Source: Achromobacter sp. UMC71 (GTDB lineage: Bacteria; Pseudomonadota; Gammaproteobacteria; Burkholderiales; Burkholderiaceae_B). From it: a stretch of 44,871 nt of DNA. The stretch's first letter is position 1, and the number at the start of each line of letters is the position of its first letter. The notes beneath the pieces were generated by a model. That model had not been told where the DNA came from, made no database searches, and saw only the letters and a program-made list of their open reading frames with translations. Location of the stretch: positions 1 to 44,871 of the forward strand of contig NZ_LZZT01000013.1 in the NCBI RefSeq assembly GCF_014170305.1, in the 5' to 3' direction. Positions 14,985-22,476 of this stretch are shown piece after piece. The translations under genes were made by a program, and so were the position numbers.

Positions 14985-15329
14985 ATGGCCAACAACCCTA
15001 CCCCGCTACCCTCCGACTTTCCCGAGCACGGCCCCGACGACCGCGGCACACGCCGGCGCCGGCGGCATCCGGAAAGCTGGATCGACGATCTGGAGGCCAC
15101 GCTCGGCGACGCAACCTCCACCGACCTCGAGGCGCTCAAGGCGCGCCTGGCGGACCAGTTGCATGACGCGCGCAGCAGTCTGCGCGACGCATCCGATACG
15201 GCGCACGACATGGTGCGAGAAACGCTGGACTGCACCGAGCAATACATCCACGCGCGCCCCTGGCAAGCGGTTGGCCTGGTGGCCGGCGCCGCCTTCCTGT
15301 TCGGCGTCATCGTGGGCCGGCAGCAATAG
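14985..15329 (+). CDS. DUF883 (ElaB/YqjD-like) membrane-anchored protein
   Basis: A 114-residue product. A hydrophilic N-terminus leads to an amphipathic coiled-coil-like helix (LEALKARLADQLHDARSSL). A single C-terminal membrane anchor, VGLVAGAAFLFGVIVGRQQ, ends with the glycine-rich VGRR-like tail typical of ElaB, YgaM and YqjD. E. coli YqjD and ElaB bind stationary-phase ribosomes to the inner membrane. AGGAG (14974-14978) precedes the ATG. Behind the sigma-54-type promoter at 14926 it joins the stress group. Confidence 0.88.
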   Translation: MANNPTPLPSDFPEHGPDDRGTRRRRRHPESWIDDLEATLGDATSTDLEALKARLADQLHDARSSLRDASDTAHDMVRETLDCTEQYIHARPWQAVGLVAGAAFLFGVIVGRQQ

Positions 15330-15395
15330 ACACGAGCGCCGCGCCCGCCGGGGCGCGGCGCCTGCATGCCTGTTTTACCTGCGCGTCCCGTTTTT

Positions 15396-15566
15396 TTACT
15401 TTTGCGCCTTGTCCTTGGCGTCGCCGTATGCCGCCTGGGTCTTACCCGCGACCTTCTGGGCCGCGCCCTTCAGTTCGGTCGACGTGCTGCCCGTGACCTT
15501 GCCGGCCACTTCCTTCACCTTGCCTGCGGCTTCGTTGACACGGCCCTTCACCTGGTCCTTGTTCAT
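15396..15566 (-). CDS. CsbD-family stress protein (56 aa)
   Basis: A small protein that starts MNKDQVKGRVNEAAGKVKEV and continues AGKVTGS-x4-LKGAAQKVAGKTQAAYGDAK. This is the CsbD family pattern of K, A and G-rich amphipathic repeats. CsbD of Bacillus and YjbJ of E. coli are abundant general-stress proteins of unknown mechanism. The start is ATG 15566 with GAGGAA upstream; the stop TAA occupies 15396-15398. It is read on the minus strand from the sigma-54-type promoter at 15627-15642. Confidence 0.88.
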   Translation of the reverse strand: MNKDQVKGRVNEAAGKVKEVAGKVTGSTSTELKGAAQKVAGKTQAAYGDAKDKAQK

Positions 15567-15626
15567 GGCTATTCCTCATTGCGTGGATAAAGCGTCAACG
15601 CCGGACGGCGCGCGCGGCGTCCTTTC

Positions 15627-15642
15627 AGCAAGTGGCGTGCCT
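15627..15642 (-). promoter_or_regulatory. sigma-54-type promoter of the CsbD gene
   Basis: Minus-strand AGGCACGCCACTTGCT; only the first base differs from the classical TGGCACG-N4-TTGCT. Expected start near 15616, a leader of about 50 bases. It lies between the CsbD start and the DUF4142 stop at 15663. Confidence 0.82.
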
Positions 15643-15662
15643 GGTCTCGTGCCAAGGGCGCC

Positions 15663-16283
15663 CTACTTGGTCGGCGCCACCGAGGCCGGCGCCTCGCGCG
15701 CCGCCGGTGAAATGGCCGCAGGCTCATCCTTGGCCGCGGGTGGCATCCGTTCTTGATTGGCGGCCGGATCGCGCTTGAGCGCCCGCGCCAGCGCCAGATG
15801 GTCGGCCAACGCGGGCGCGGCCCGGGCGGCGAATTCGCGCACCTGGGCATCGCCGGCCTGTTTGGCCGCATCCTGGTACAGGGCCACTGTCTTGACGTGC
15901 GCGTCCACCGCCACCTGATCGATATACAGCGCATCGAACGCCGCACCGGTCTTGCCGGCCAGGCCGTCCAGCGTGCGCTGGTCGGCTGGCTCGGGCTTGT
16001 CCGGCAAGGCTACCTGCTTGCTGCGGGCCAGGCGTTGCAGGTCCGCAGCGCCGGCCTGATGCTGCGACTGCATCTTGGCGGCAAAGGTGCGTACCTCTGT
16101 GCTGGCGGCACGGTCGTGTGCCAGCGCCGCGGCTCGCGCCTGGAAGGCATCCGCCGCCGCGGCCGCCTGCAGGAAATGACTATCCGCGTCCGGCAACCCG
16201 GCGGCGCCGGCCGCCAGCGGCGCGGCCAGCAGCCCGAAAAGGCAGGCCGCGGCCAGCCCTTGCATCAGCGTCTTCCTGGTCAT
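15663..16283 (-). CDS. DUF4142 periplasmic protein
   Basis: A 206-residue product. A signal peptide (LMQGLAAACLFGLLAAPLAAGAAG) is followed by a ferritin-like four-helix region: DSHFLQAAAAADAFQARAA, EVRTFAAKMQSQHQAGAADL and FDALYIDQVAVDAHVKTVALY. The C-terminus is a Pro/Ala-rich disordered tail. DUF4142 proteins are widespread, secreted and of unknown biochemical role, often stress-induced. AAGGAGAC lies just before the ATG. It is divergent from the DUF378 gene, with back-to-back sigma-54-type promoters in the 207-base gap. Confidence 0.88.
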   Translation of the reverse strand: MTRKTLMQGLAAACLFGLLAAPLAAGAAGLPDADSHFLQAAAAADAFQARAAALAHDRAASTEVRTFAAKMQSQHQAGAADLQRLARSKQVALPDKPEPADQRTLDGLAGKTGAAFDALYIDQVAVDAHVKTVALYQDAAKQAGDAQVREFAARAAPALADHLALARALKRDPAANQERMPPAAKDEPAAISPAAREAPASVAPTK

Positions 16284-16372
16284 GATGGTCTCCTTGCCCG
16301 CACGGCGGGCGGATATTCAGGGACAGGGCAATCACCTGTCAGCAGACCCGCTGCCCGCCCCGCCGCAAAGGC

Positions 16373-16388
16373 AGCAACCGCCATGCCC
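16373..16388 (-). promoter_or_regulatory. sigma-54-type promoter of the DUF4142 gene
   Basis: Minus-strand GGGCATGGCGGTTGCT, GG-N10-GC spacing. Expected start near 16362, a leader of about 79 bases. Only nine bases separate it from the divergent promoter at 16398-16413. Confidence 0.75.
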
Positions 16389-16397
16389 GCCTGCGCG

Positions 16398-16413
16398 CGG
16401 CACGCGGCTTGCT
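16398..16413 (+). promoter_or_regulatory. sigma-54-type promoter of the DUF378 gene
   Basis: CGGCACGCGGCTTGCT; identical to the consensus except for the first base. Expected start near 16424, a leader of about 67 bases. Confidence 0.82.
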
Positions 16414-16490
16414 GAGGCGGCGTACCCGCACGCGCGAACATCATTCGGCCCGGCGGCGGCGCATTGCCGCCGCCGGCAAAGGAACAGACC

Positions 16491-16772
16491 ATGTACGCCT
16501 ATGGCGAAGACAACGAAACGCCCGCCGTCCCGGGCGAGGCCGCCGTGCCCGATGGCGGCGGCTGGCGCGGCTTGCGGCCGCTGGACTGGATCGCGTTGAT
16601 TGCCCTGGTCGCCGGCGGCGTCAATTGCGGCCTGATTGCCGCCGTCAACCTGGATGTCTTTGCGCGCGTGCTGCCCTCGGCCATGGCCACGCGCGTCGCC
16701 TACGGCCTGGTTGGCCTGGCGGCGCTGCATTGCGTGGTGCTGCTGTTCCGGCTGGGCGCGGAAGACGACTGA
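16491..16772 (+). CDS. DUF378 small membrane protein (93 aa)
   Basis: A hydrophilic N-terminus of about 30 residues, then LDWIALIALVAGGVNCGLIA and VAYGLVGLAALHCVVLLFRLG, two membrane helices with the DUF378 signature (LDW-x-ALI and YGLVGLAALH). ATG 16491 has AAAGGAA nine bases upstream. Function unknown. It shares its upstream region with the DUF4142 gene. Confidence 0.85.
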   Translation: MYAYGEDNETPAVPGEAAVPDGGGWRGLRPLDWIALIALVAGGVNCGLIAAVNLDVFARVLPSAMATRVAYGLVGLAALHCVVLLFRLGAEDD

Positions 16773-16815
16773 CCGCGCGACTGACGGCGGCGGTCCGCCT
16801 CCGTCGCCTGTCGCT

Positions 16816-17100
16816 TCAGCCCCGCGCGCCCGGCTTGCGGGTGCCGGGATACTGCCCGCCTTCCTCATATTCCGGTCCGCCCGGATGCGGCTTCTTGTCG
16901 GCCCCGCGCTTGGGCGCGGAATCCTTGTCCGACCCCGGTTTGTCCGAACCGAACTGGCCGCTACGGCTGGCGGCGTCGGTGTCGTCCCGCGGCGTGTTCG
17001 CCTTGCCGTCGCCGGTCCTGGCGGCATCCGCCTTGCCGGTGTCTGCCCGCGCGGCGTCCGTCTTGCCGGCCGCTGTCTTTTTTGCATCGATGTGGCTCAT
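16816..17100 (-). CDS. low-complexity hydrophilic protein with short internal repeats (94 aa)
   Basis: Begins MSHIDAKKTAAGKTDAARAD and continues with imperfect repeats of the type GKTDAARADT / GKADAARTGD / GKANTPRDDT. A Gly/Pro/Lys-rich tail ends GTRKPGARG. It is strongly charged and disordered, with no membrane segment or cysteine. AGGAG lies seven bases before ATG 17100. No family recognised; the composition recalls hydrophilic stress or desiccation proteins, a loose analogy. It is transcribed from the sigma-54-type promoter at 17156-17171. Confidence 0.65.
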   Translation of the reverse strand: MSHIDAKKTAAGKTDAARADTGKADAARTGDGKANTPRDDTDAASRSGQFGSDKPGSDKDSAPKRGADKKPHPGGPEYEEGGQYPGTRKPGARG

Positions 17101-17155
17101 TTGCCTCTCCTTACGCCGCGCCAGCCCAATCCAGCCGACGCCCAGCCCCTGCCGG

Positions 17156-17171
17156 CGCAAGCGCCATGCCT
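17156..17171 (-). promoter_or_regulatory. sigma-54-type promoter of the low-complexity gene
   Basis: Minus-strand AGGCATGGCGCTTGCG, GG-N10-GC spacing. Expected start near 17145, a leader of about 45 bases. Nine bases separate it from the divergent promoter 17181-17196, the same geometry as the 16373/16398 pair. Confidence 0.75.
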
Positions 17172-17180
17172 GGCCAATGC

Positions 17181-17196
17181 GGGAACGACGCTTGCT
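17181..17196 (+). promoter_or_regulatory. sigma-54-type promoter of the 127-aa secreted protein
   Basis: GGGAACGACGCTTGCT, GG at 17182-17183 and GC at 17194-17195. Expected start near 17207, a leader of about 47 bases. One mismatch (A for C after GG) within the core of the -24 block. Confidence 0.68.
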
Positions 17197-17253
17197 AAAG
17201 GACTGGCGCAGGACGGCCAACCATCCGGCCGACCTCATCCAAAGGAGTCATCC

Positions 17254-17637
17254 ATGAATCTGTCCAAGACCCGTCTGTCCACGACGCTTATTCCCGCCGC
17301 GGCCCTGTGCCTGTCCTTCCTGGCGCTGCCGGCCGCCGCGCAAACCGCGCAGGTGCGCAGCAGCGAACAGATCGACAATCAATACAAGATGGACAAGAAG
17401 CAGTGCGACGCGATGAAGGGCAACCAGAAGGACGTCTGCCAGAAGCAGGCCGAAGCCACCCGCGACAAGGCCAAGGCTGACGCCAAGGCCGGCAAGGAAA
17501 AGGCCGAAGCCAATCACGACGCCGCCAAGGTGCGCAACGATGCCGACTACAAGGTCGGCAAGGAGAAATGCGACGCCATGTCGGGCAACGCCAAGGACGC
17601 GTGCGTGGCTGACCTGAAGACGCGCTACGGCAAATAA
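17254..17637 (+). CDS. secreted Lys/Ala-rich protein with duplicated Cys motif (127 aa)
   Basis: A signal peptide ends near LPAAAQT. The mature part is highly charged and contains one motif twice: YKMDKKQCDAMKGNQKDVC and YKVGKEKCDAMSGNAKDAC. The copies are about 55 residues apart, around a helical K, A and D-rich linker (TolA-like composition). Each motif has two cysteines 11 residues apart, so intramolecular disulfides in the periplasm are plausible. AAAGGAG precedes ATG 17254. The family is unnamed to me; the function is unknown. Confidence 0.72.
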   Translation: MNLSKTRLSTTLIPAAALCLSFLALPAAAQTAQVRSSEQIDNQYKMDKKQCDAMKGNQKDVCQKQAEATRDKAKADAKAGKEKAEANHDAAKVRNDADYKVGKEKCDAMSGNAKDACVADLKTRYGK

Positions 17638-17667
17638 TGCCCCGCGCCGCCCGCCGCCTGGCGGGCG

Positions 17668-19035
17668 TCAGCGCGAGGACGGCGGCGGCTCGCCCGGCAG
17701 CGTGTAGCCGGCCGCCGCGTATTCTTCCAGGCGGTTGTAGAGCGTCTTGGGGCTGATGCCCAATATCGCCGCGGCCTGCTTCTTGACGCCCTTGCAGCGT
17801 TCCAGCGTGGCCAGGATCAACCGGCGGTCGGCATCGGCCAGGGTTTCACCCACTGGCACGCTGACCTGTCCGCCGCCCAGGTCGCCGCTGGGCGATACCT
17901 GCGGCGCCAGCAGGTCGGCATCCAGTTCGTCGCCTTCGGCCATGATGAAGGCCCGCCGCACGAAGTTCTTCAGCTCGCGCACATTGCCGGGCCATTCGTA
18001 TTGCGCCAGCGCCGCCGCGGCCCGCGCCGAAAACGCCTTGGCGCTGCCCGTTTCCTGGTTCTGCGCCTGCAGGAAGCGGTCGGCCAGGAATGCGATGTCT
18101 TCGCCGCGCTCGCGCAGCGGCGGCAGTTCCAGGGGAAAAACGCTCAGCCGGTAATACAGGTCTTCACGCAGCTTGCCTTCCTGGACGGCCTGCTCGGGGT
18201 TGCGGTTGGTCGCGGCGATGATGCGGATGTCGCAACCGATCTCGCGGTTGGTGCCCACCCGCATGAATTGGCCCGTCTCAAGCACCCGCAGCAGCTTGAC
18301 CTGAAGGTCCAGCGGCATTTCGGTGACTTCGTCCAGGAACAGCGTGCCGCCGTCGGCGCGCTCGAAATAGCCTTTGTGCTGGCGATCGGCGCCGGTGAAG
18401 CTGCCGCGCTCGTGGCCGAACATTTCGCTTTCGATCAGGTGCGGCGAAATCGCGCCGCAGTTGACCGCGATGAAGGGGCGTTGCCGCCGCGTGCTCAGTT
18501 CGTGGATGGCGTGCGCCGCCAGTTCCTTGCCGGTGCCGCTTTCGCCGATCAGCAGCACCGTGACGTTGGTGGGCGCCACCCGCCCGATCTGGCGATACAG
18601 TTCGCGCATGGGCGGCGACGCGCCATACATCTTGCCGAAACGCCCCGCTTCTTCGAAGGGCGTGCCGGGCAGTTCGCCGCCCGCGTTGGTCATGATGCGC
18701 GCCAGGATCTCGTTCAGGCGGTCCATGCAGATCGGCTTGACCAGGTAGTCGGTCGCGCCCAGGCGCAGCGCCTGCACGGCATTGTCGACCGTGCCATGGC
18801 CGGTCATCACCACCACTTCGGCGCTGGCCACGGCCACGTTCTTGAAGATATCCATGCCGCTGCCGCCCGGCAGGCGCACATCCGTCAGCACCAGGTCAGG
18901 CGCTTGGCGCTCGAGCTGGATCAGCGCGTCCTTCACGCTGGCCGCCAAGGCTACCGTGAAGCCGCTGTCGCGGCCGATCTCGGCCAACGTTTCGCGGATG
19001 GCGTCGTCGTCTTCGACGATCAACAAGTGAGGCAT
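17668..19035 (-). CDS. NtrC-family sigma-54 response regulator
   Basis: A 455-residue product. The receiver domain has acidic residues EDDD near the start, phospho-acceptor Asp52 in VLTDVRLPG and Lys in YLVKP. A central AAA+ domain has Walker A GESGTGKE, the sigma-54 contact loop GSFTGA, Walker B GTLFLDEV and the PLRERGEDI region. A C-terminal Fis-type helix-turn-helix has KKQAAAILGISPKTLYNRL. No histidine kinase is directly adjacent; the hybrid kinase at 22556-25579 is the nearest. It is divergent from a second activator and 1.4 kb from rpoN, so it is a prime candidate to drive the local sigma-54 promoters. Confidence 0.95.
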   Translation of the reverse strand: MPHLLIVEDDDAIRETLAEIGRDSGFTVALAASVKDALIQLERQAPDLVLTDVRLPGGSGMDIFKNVAVASAEVVVMTGHGTVDNAVQALRLGATDYLVKPICMDRLNEILARIMTNAGGELPGTPFEEAGRFGKMYGASPPMRELYRQIGRVAPTNVTVLLIGESGTGKELAAHAIHELSTRRQRPFIAVNCGAISPHLIESEMFGHERGSFTGADRQHKGYFERADGGTLFLDEVTEMPLDLQVKLLRVLETGQFMRVGTNREIGCDIRIIAATNRNPEQAVQEGKLREDLYYRLSVFPLELPPLRERGEDIAFLADRFLQAQNQETGSAKAFSARAAAALAQYEWPGNVRELKNFVRRAFIMAEGDELDADLLAPQVSPSGDLGGGQVSVPVGETLADADRRLILATLERCKGVKKQAAAILGISPKTLYNRLEEYAAAGYTLPGEPPPSSR

Positions 19036-19241
19036 GAAGGCTCCATGGCACGGCCGCCCGGGCGGCGCCCGGGCCTTTTCCGACCAAGTTCGAGCATAGC
19101 CAGTCTGCGAAGCGCGGACGTAAATATTCGATACGATCCACTAAAGTTTTCTAATGCTTTCAACTGGTCGCATCCGCATGGCATCGCAGCCTCTACCATC
19201 GACCTAACCGTCACGCGCCCCAGCCGGGCCGAGGAAAATGC

Positions 19242-20246
19242 ATGCCTGATCGCTCCGCCGGCGACCGCGGAGAGACCGCGGCGCCGGATTCCGCCGCCAT
19301 GGATGTCTCCGGACTGTCCCCCATCATGCAAAAGCTGGCCACGCAGTTGCGGCTGGCCGCCGCGACCGATGCCAGCGTGTTCATCGTGGGAGAAAGCGGC
19401 GCCGGCAAGGAAGTCGTCGCCCGCGCCATCCACGACGCCAGCGAACGCCGCGACCGGCCATTCGTGGCGGTCAACTGTGGCGCCATCAGCGGCTCGCTCG
19501 CGCATGCCGAATTGTTCGGCCACGAAAAAGGCAGCTTCACCGGCGCGGTGGCGCAGAACGCGGGGTATTTCGAATACGCCAGCGGCGGCACGCTGTTCCT
19601 GGACGAAGTGACCGAAATGCCGCCCGACATGCAGGTACATTTTCTGCGGGTACTGGAAGTGGGCACCTATCAGCGCGTGGGCGGCGCCGACCTGCTGCGC
19701 GCCAACGTGCGCATCATCTGCGCCAGCAACCGCGATCCGGCCGCTTCGGTGGCCGACGGACGGTTACGCCAGGACTTCCTGCATCGGCTGCTGGTCATTC
19801 CGCTGCGCGTGCCGCCGCTGCGCGAACGCACTGGCGACGCGCTGATCCTGGCGCAGCGCTTCCTGGATGCGCTGAACCGTCAGCACGGCACCCGCAAGAG
19901 CTTCGCCAAACCCATGCTCGACGCGATTGCCCGGCACGACTGGCCCGGCAATGTGCGCGAGCTGCGCAACGCCGTCCAGCGTGCCTATATCCTGTGCGAC
20001 GACGTCCTGGACATCGCGCTGCCCCGTCCTCGCGCCGCACAGCGCGCCGAGTTCAAGGACGGTGCCCTGAACGTGCCGGTGGGCACGGCGCTAGGCAATG
20101 CCCAGCGCGACTTCATCCTGGCCACGCTGGCTCATCATGGCGGCGACAAGCGCCTGGCGGCCGAGACCCTGGGCGTCAGCCTGAAGACCCTCTACAACCG
20201 CCTGGACGTCTACGAAAAGGAACAGGGCGGCCCGGCCGCCGCCTGA
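19242..20246 (+). CDS. sigma-54 activator without sensory domain
   Basis: A 334-residue product. After about 25 residues without domain features comes an AAA+ domain: Walker A GESGAGKE, loop GSFTGA, Walker B GTLFLDEVTEMP and PLRERTGDALIL. It ends in a Fis-type DNA-binding helix KRLAAETLGVSLKTLYNRLDVYEK. There is no receiver, GAF or PAS domain, so it resembles PspF or HrpS in plan and would need control by expression or by a partner protein. It is similar along its length to the AAA+ and Fis parts of the divergent response regulator, which suggests an old duplication. rpoN follows 159 bases downstream. Confidence 0.93.
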   Translation: MPDRSAGDRGETAAPDSAAMDVSGLSPIMQKLATQLRLAAATDASVFIVGESGAGKEVVARAIHDASERRDRPFVAVNCGAISGSLAHAELFGHEKGSFTGAVAQNAGYFEYASGGTLFLDEVTEMPPDMQVHFLRVLEVGTYQRVGGADLLRANVRIICASNRDPAASVADGRLRQDFLHRLLVIPLRVPPLRERTGDALILAQRFLDALNRQHGTRKSFAKPMLDAIARHDWPGNVRELRNAVQRAYILCDDVLDIALPRPRAAQRAEFKDGALNVPVGTALGNAQRDFILATLAHHGGDKRLAAETLGVSLKTLYNRLDVYEKEQGGPAAA

Positions 20247-20338
20247 TCGCCCCCCGCGCAGCGCAGTTTTTACCGTCCCCTTGTAAACCTGAACGGACAC
20301 GCGCCGTCCCCGGGCGGCTCGCCGCCCGGCCGCAAAGC

Positions 20339-20354
20339 AGGCATGGTTCTTGCA
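20339..20354 (+). promoter_or_regulatory. sigma-54-type promoter in front of rpoN
   Basis: AGGCATGGTTCTTGCA with GG at 20340-20341 and GC at 20352-20353. Expected start near 20365, a leader of about 41 bases to TTG 20406. If real, the sigma-54 gene is transcribed by sigma-54 holoenzyme, a positive feedback loop. Confidence 0.72.
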
Positions 20355-20405
20355 TGGATAGAAGGATGAGCCGCCTTCCGGCGGCGCCCGCTCCAGGAGA
20401 CGAGA

Positions 20406-21872
20406 TTGGGACATCCCATGCAAGAACTGCGGCTGCGCCAGCAAATGACGTTGGCCCCCAGGCTGCAGCAATCCGTCAAGCTGCTGCAGATGTCAGCGCT
20501 GGAATTCACGACCGCGGTCGAGCTCGCGTTGGCCACCAATCCCTTTCTTGAGGATGGCGATGAGCAAGTCGCGGACCCGCCTTCGACCCAGGCCGACAGC
20601 GGTGGAGGTCCGCCGGCGCAGTCCGCCGCCGAGCCGGACGTGTCCGTCTCTGCCGCTGCCGAGCCGTCCGACACCGAGGGCATGGCCGATGCGCCGGCCG
20701 CGCCGGAATACTCGGGCGACTACCCGACCGCCAGCCGCGCCGACGGCGAAGACCACGACCTGGGACAATGGGCCAGCGCACCCGTGTCGATGCGCGAAAA
20801 ACTGTCGCTGGACCTGGGCAACTACCGGCTGGAGCCGCGCGGACGCCTGCTGGCCGAATTCATCATCGACGCCCTGGATGAAGACGGCTACCTGCGCACG
20901 CCGCTGGCCAATCTGTGCAGCGCGCTCAGCCCGGATTTCACACCGCCGCCGGACGAAGGCGAATGGCTCGCCGCCTTGCGCCTGGTGCAGCAGCTGGACG
21001 CGCCCGGCCTGGGCGCCCGCGATCTGCAGGAATGCCTGTCGTTGCAGTTGGACGCCATGCCCGGCGTGAGCGCGCCGCTGCGCGAACTGGCGCTGCGCGT
21101 CGTCTGCGAGCAGATCGAGCGGCTGGCCAAGAACGATGCCGCCGGCCTGCGCCGGGCCTTGAACTGTTCGGAAGACCAGCTGCGCGAGGCGTGCGCGCTG
21201 ATCCGCGGCCTGGACCCCAAGCCCGGCCGGCGCTACGACGTGCAGGCGCCGGCCTATGTGGTGCCGGATGTGTTCGTCGACAAATACCATTCGCGCTGGC
21301 GCGTGGTGCCCAACCGCAGCGCCATGCCGCAGGCCCGGCTGCACCGCGTCTATGCCGACCTGTTCCGCCACGCCCGGCTGGACGACCGCAGCCCCATGGC
21401 GCAGGAATTGCAGGAAGCGCGCTGGCTGGTGCGCAATGTGGAACAGCGCTACACCACTATCCAGCGCGTGGCCGAAGCCATCGTCAAGCGCCAGCAGACC
21501 TTCTTCGAATATGGCGAGGTCGCGCTGCGCCCGCTGATGCTCAAGGAAGTGGCCGACGACCTGGACATGCATGAATCCACCGTCTCGCGCGCCACGGTCA
21601 GCAAGTACATGGTGACCCCGCGCGGCGTCTTCGAATTCCGCCATTTCTTTTCGCGCGAGCTGCACACGGATTCCGGCGGCACCTGCTCGGCCGCCGCGGT
21701 CCGCGCGCTGATCAAGGAACTGATCGACGCCGAAGACCCCGCCATGCCGCTGTCCGACGTCGCCCTGACCCAGCAACTGGCCAGCAGCGGCATCGTCCTC
21801 GCCCGCCGCACCGTCTCCAAGTACCGCGGCCAACTCCGCCTTCCGCCGGCCGAACTACGCCGGGAGCACTAG
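20406..21872 (+). CDS. rpoN: RNA polymerase sigma-54 factor (probable second copy)
   Basis: A 488-residue product. Region I is Gln/Leu-rich (LRLRQQMTLAPRLQQSVKLLQMS). An acidic region II follows, then the core-binding region, and the helix-turn-helix region with DLDMHESTVSRATVSKYMVTP. The RpoN box reads ARRTVSKYRG; the family norm is ARRTVAKYRE, so two of ten positions differ. AGGAGA at 20395-20400 is ideally placed for TTG 20406; ATG 20418 would fit homology but is 17 bases from it. The usual neighbours lptB and hpf are absent. Instead two sigma-54 activators precede it, which suggests an rpoN2-type paralogue. Its TAG stop is inside a short repeat. Confidence 0.93.
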   Translation: MGHPMQELRLRQQMTLAPRLQQSVKLLQMSALEFTTAVELALATNPFLEDGDEQVADPPSTQADSGGGPPAQSAAEPDVSVSAAAEPSDTEGMADAPAAPEYSGDYPTASRADGEDHDLGQWASAPVSMREKLSLDLGNYRLEPRGRLLAEFIIDALDEDGYLRTPLANLCSALSPDFTPPPDEGEWLAALRLVQQLDAPGLGARDLQECLSLQLDAMPGVSAPLRELALRVVCEQIERLAKNDAAGLRRALNCSEDQLREACALIRGLDPKPGRRYDVQAPAYVVPDVFVDKYHSRWRVVPNRSAMPQARLHRVYADLFRHARLDDRSPMAQELQEARWLVRNVEQRYTTIQRVAEAIVKRQQTFFEYGEVALRPLMLKEVADDLDMHESTVSRATVSKYMVTPRGVFEFRHFFSRELHTDSGGTCSAAAVRALIKELIDAEDPAMPLSDVALTQQLASSGIVLARRTVSKYRGQLRLPPAELRREH

Positions 21873-21911
21873 GGCCTGCGCGAGGCGCCTTTGGGTGTCA
21901 ACAGGCCCTAG
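21869..21911. repeat. inverted pair of CTAGGGCCTG repeats after rpoN
   Basis: CTAGGGCCTG at 21869-21878, containing the rpoN stop TAG, is mirrored by CAGGCCCTAG at 21902-21911. The same decamer covers the stop codons at 11301-11310 (universal stress gene) and 33866-33875 (minus-strand flavoprotein). It forms a possible 10-bp stem. Confidence 0.7.
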
Positions 21912-21926
21912 GCCCGGCACAAGAAA

Positions 21927-21954
21927 GATGCCCTCGCAATGAGGGCATCCTTTT
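21927..21954 (+). terminator. intrinsic terminator of rpoN
   Basis: A 9-bp stem (21927-21935 with 21941-21949), five-base loop and TTTT at 21951-21954. On the minus strand the same hairpin is followed by TTTCTT, so it can also serve the 22089-22442 gene. The rest of the 216-base gap holds no gene that I can see. Confidence 0.85.
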
Positions 21955-22088
21955 GAGCGCAAGATAAAGCCGGTCTCACCCATACTGCGCAGCAACAACC
22001 TGCGCAAAGAAATGCCGCCCGGCCACCCAGCCGCCCGGAGGCCGGACAGCCCCCTTGGGGGTTGCAAGCGCGCAGCGTGGAGGCATCT

Positions 22089-22442
22089 CTATTTGCTGCC
22101 GCCGCTGTTCGGATATCCCGGAGGCGGCGCCGCGCCGGCCGCCGGCGTGCGCGGCACGTTATCGTTGGCCTCGCGATGGCGCGCAGGCATTTCGCCGCTA
22201 CGCTTGTCGGACGGCGTCGCGCTGTTCTTGTCCAGGTTCGGCGGCGTGGTCATCGTATTGGGCGCGGCATTGGGCGCCGGCGCGGCCTGCCCCGGCGGCA
22301 CGGGCCGGTTCGGCTGTACGGCGGTGCCGTCATTGGGTGTGGTGGACGGGGCCGTCGGGCTGGCGGATTGCGCCAAGGCGGCGCCGGAGGCGCCCAGGCT
22401 GGCAGCCATCACGATTGCATAGGTCAAGGCACGGATCTTCAT
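22089..22442 (-). CDS. secreted Pro/Ala/Asn-rich protein (117 aa)
   Basis: A signal peptide (LTYAIVMAASLGASGAALAQ) is followed by a disordered region rich in Pro, Ala, Thr and Asn (TPNDGTAVQPNRPVPPG), ending GYPNSGGSK. No cysteine and no known domain. AAGGAGT sits eight bases before ATG 22442. A sigma-54-type promoter at 22477-22492 places it in the same group as the small stress genes. Function unknown. Confidence 0.7.
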   Translation of the reverse strand: MKIRALTYAIVMAASLGASGAALAQSASPTAPSTTPNDGTAVQPNRPVPPGQAAPAPNAAPNTMTTPPNLDKNSATPSDKRSGEMPARHREANDNVPRTPAAGAAPPPGYPNSGGSK

Positions 22443-22476
22443 AGATAGACTCCTTGTTGGATTGCCATTTCCTTAC

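Noticed and set aside
12678..17640. Genomic island brought in by a mobile element
   Set aside because: No integrase, transposase, tRNA or direct repeats are seen, and base composition equals the surroundings. The small genes look resident.
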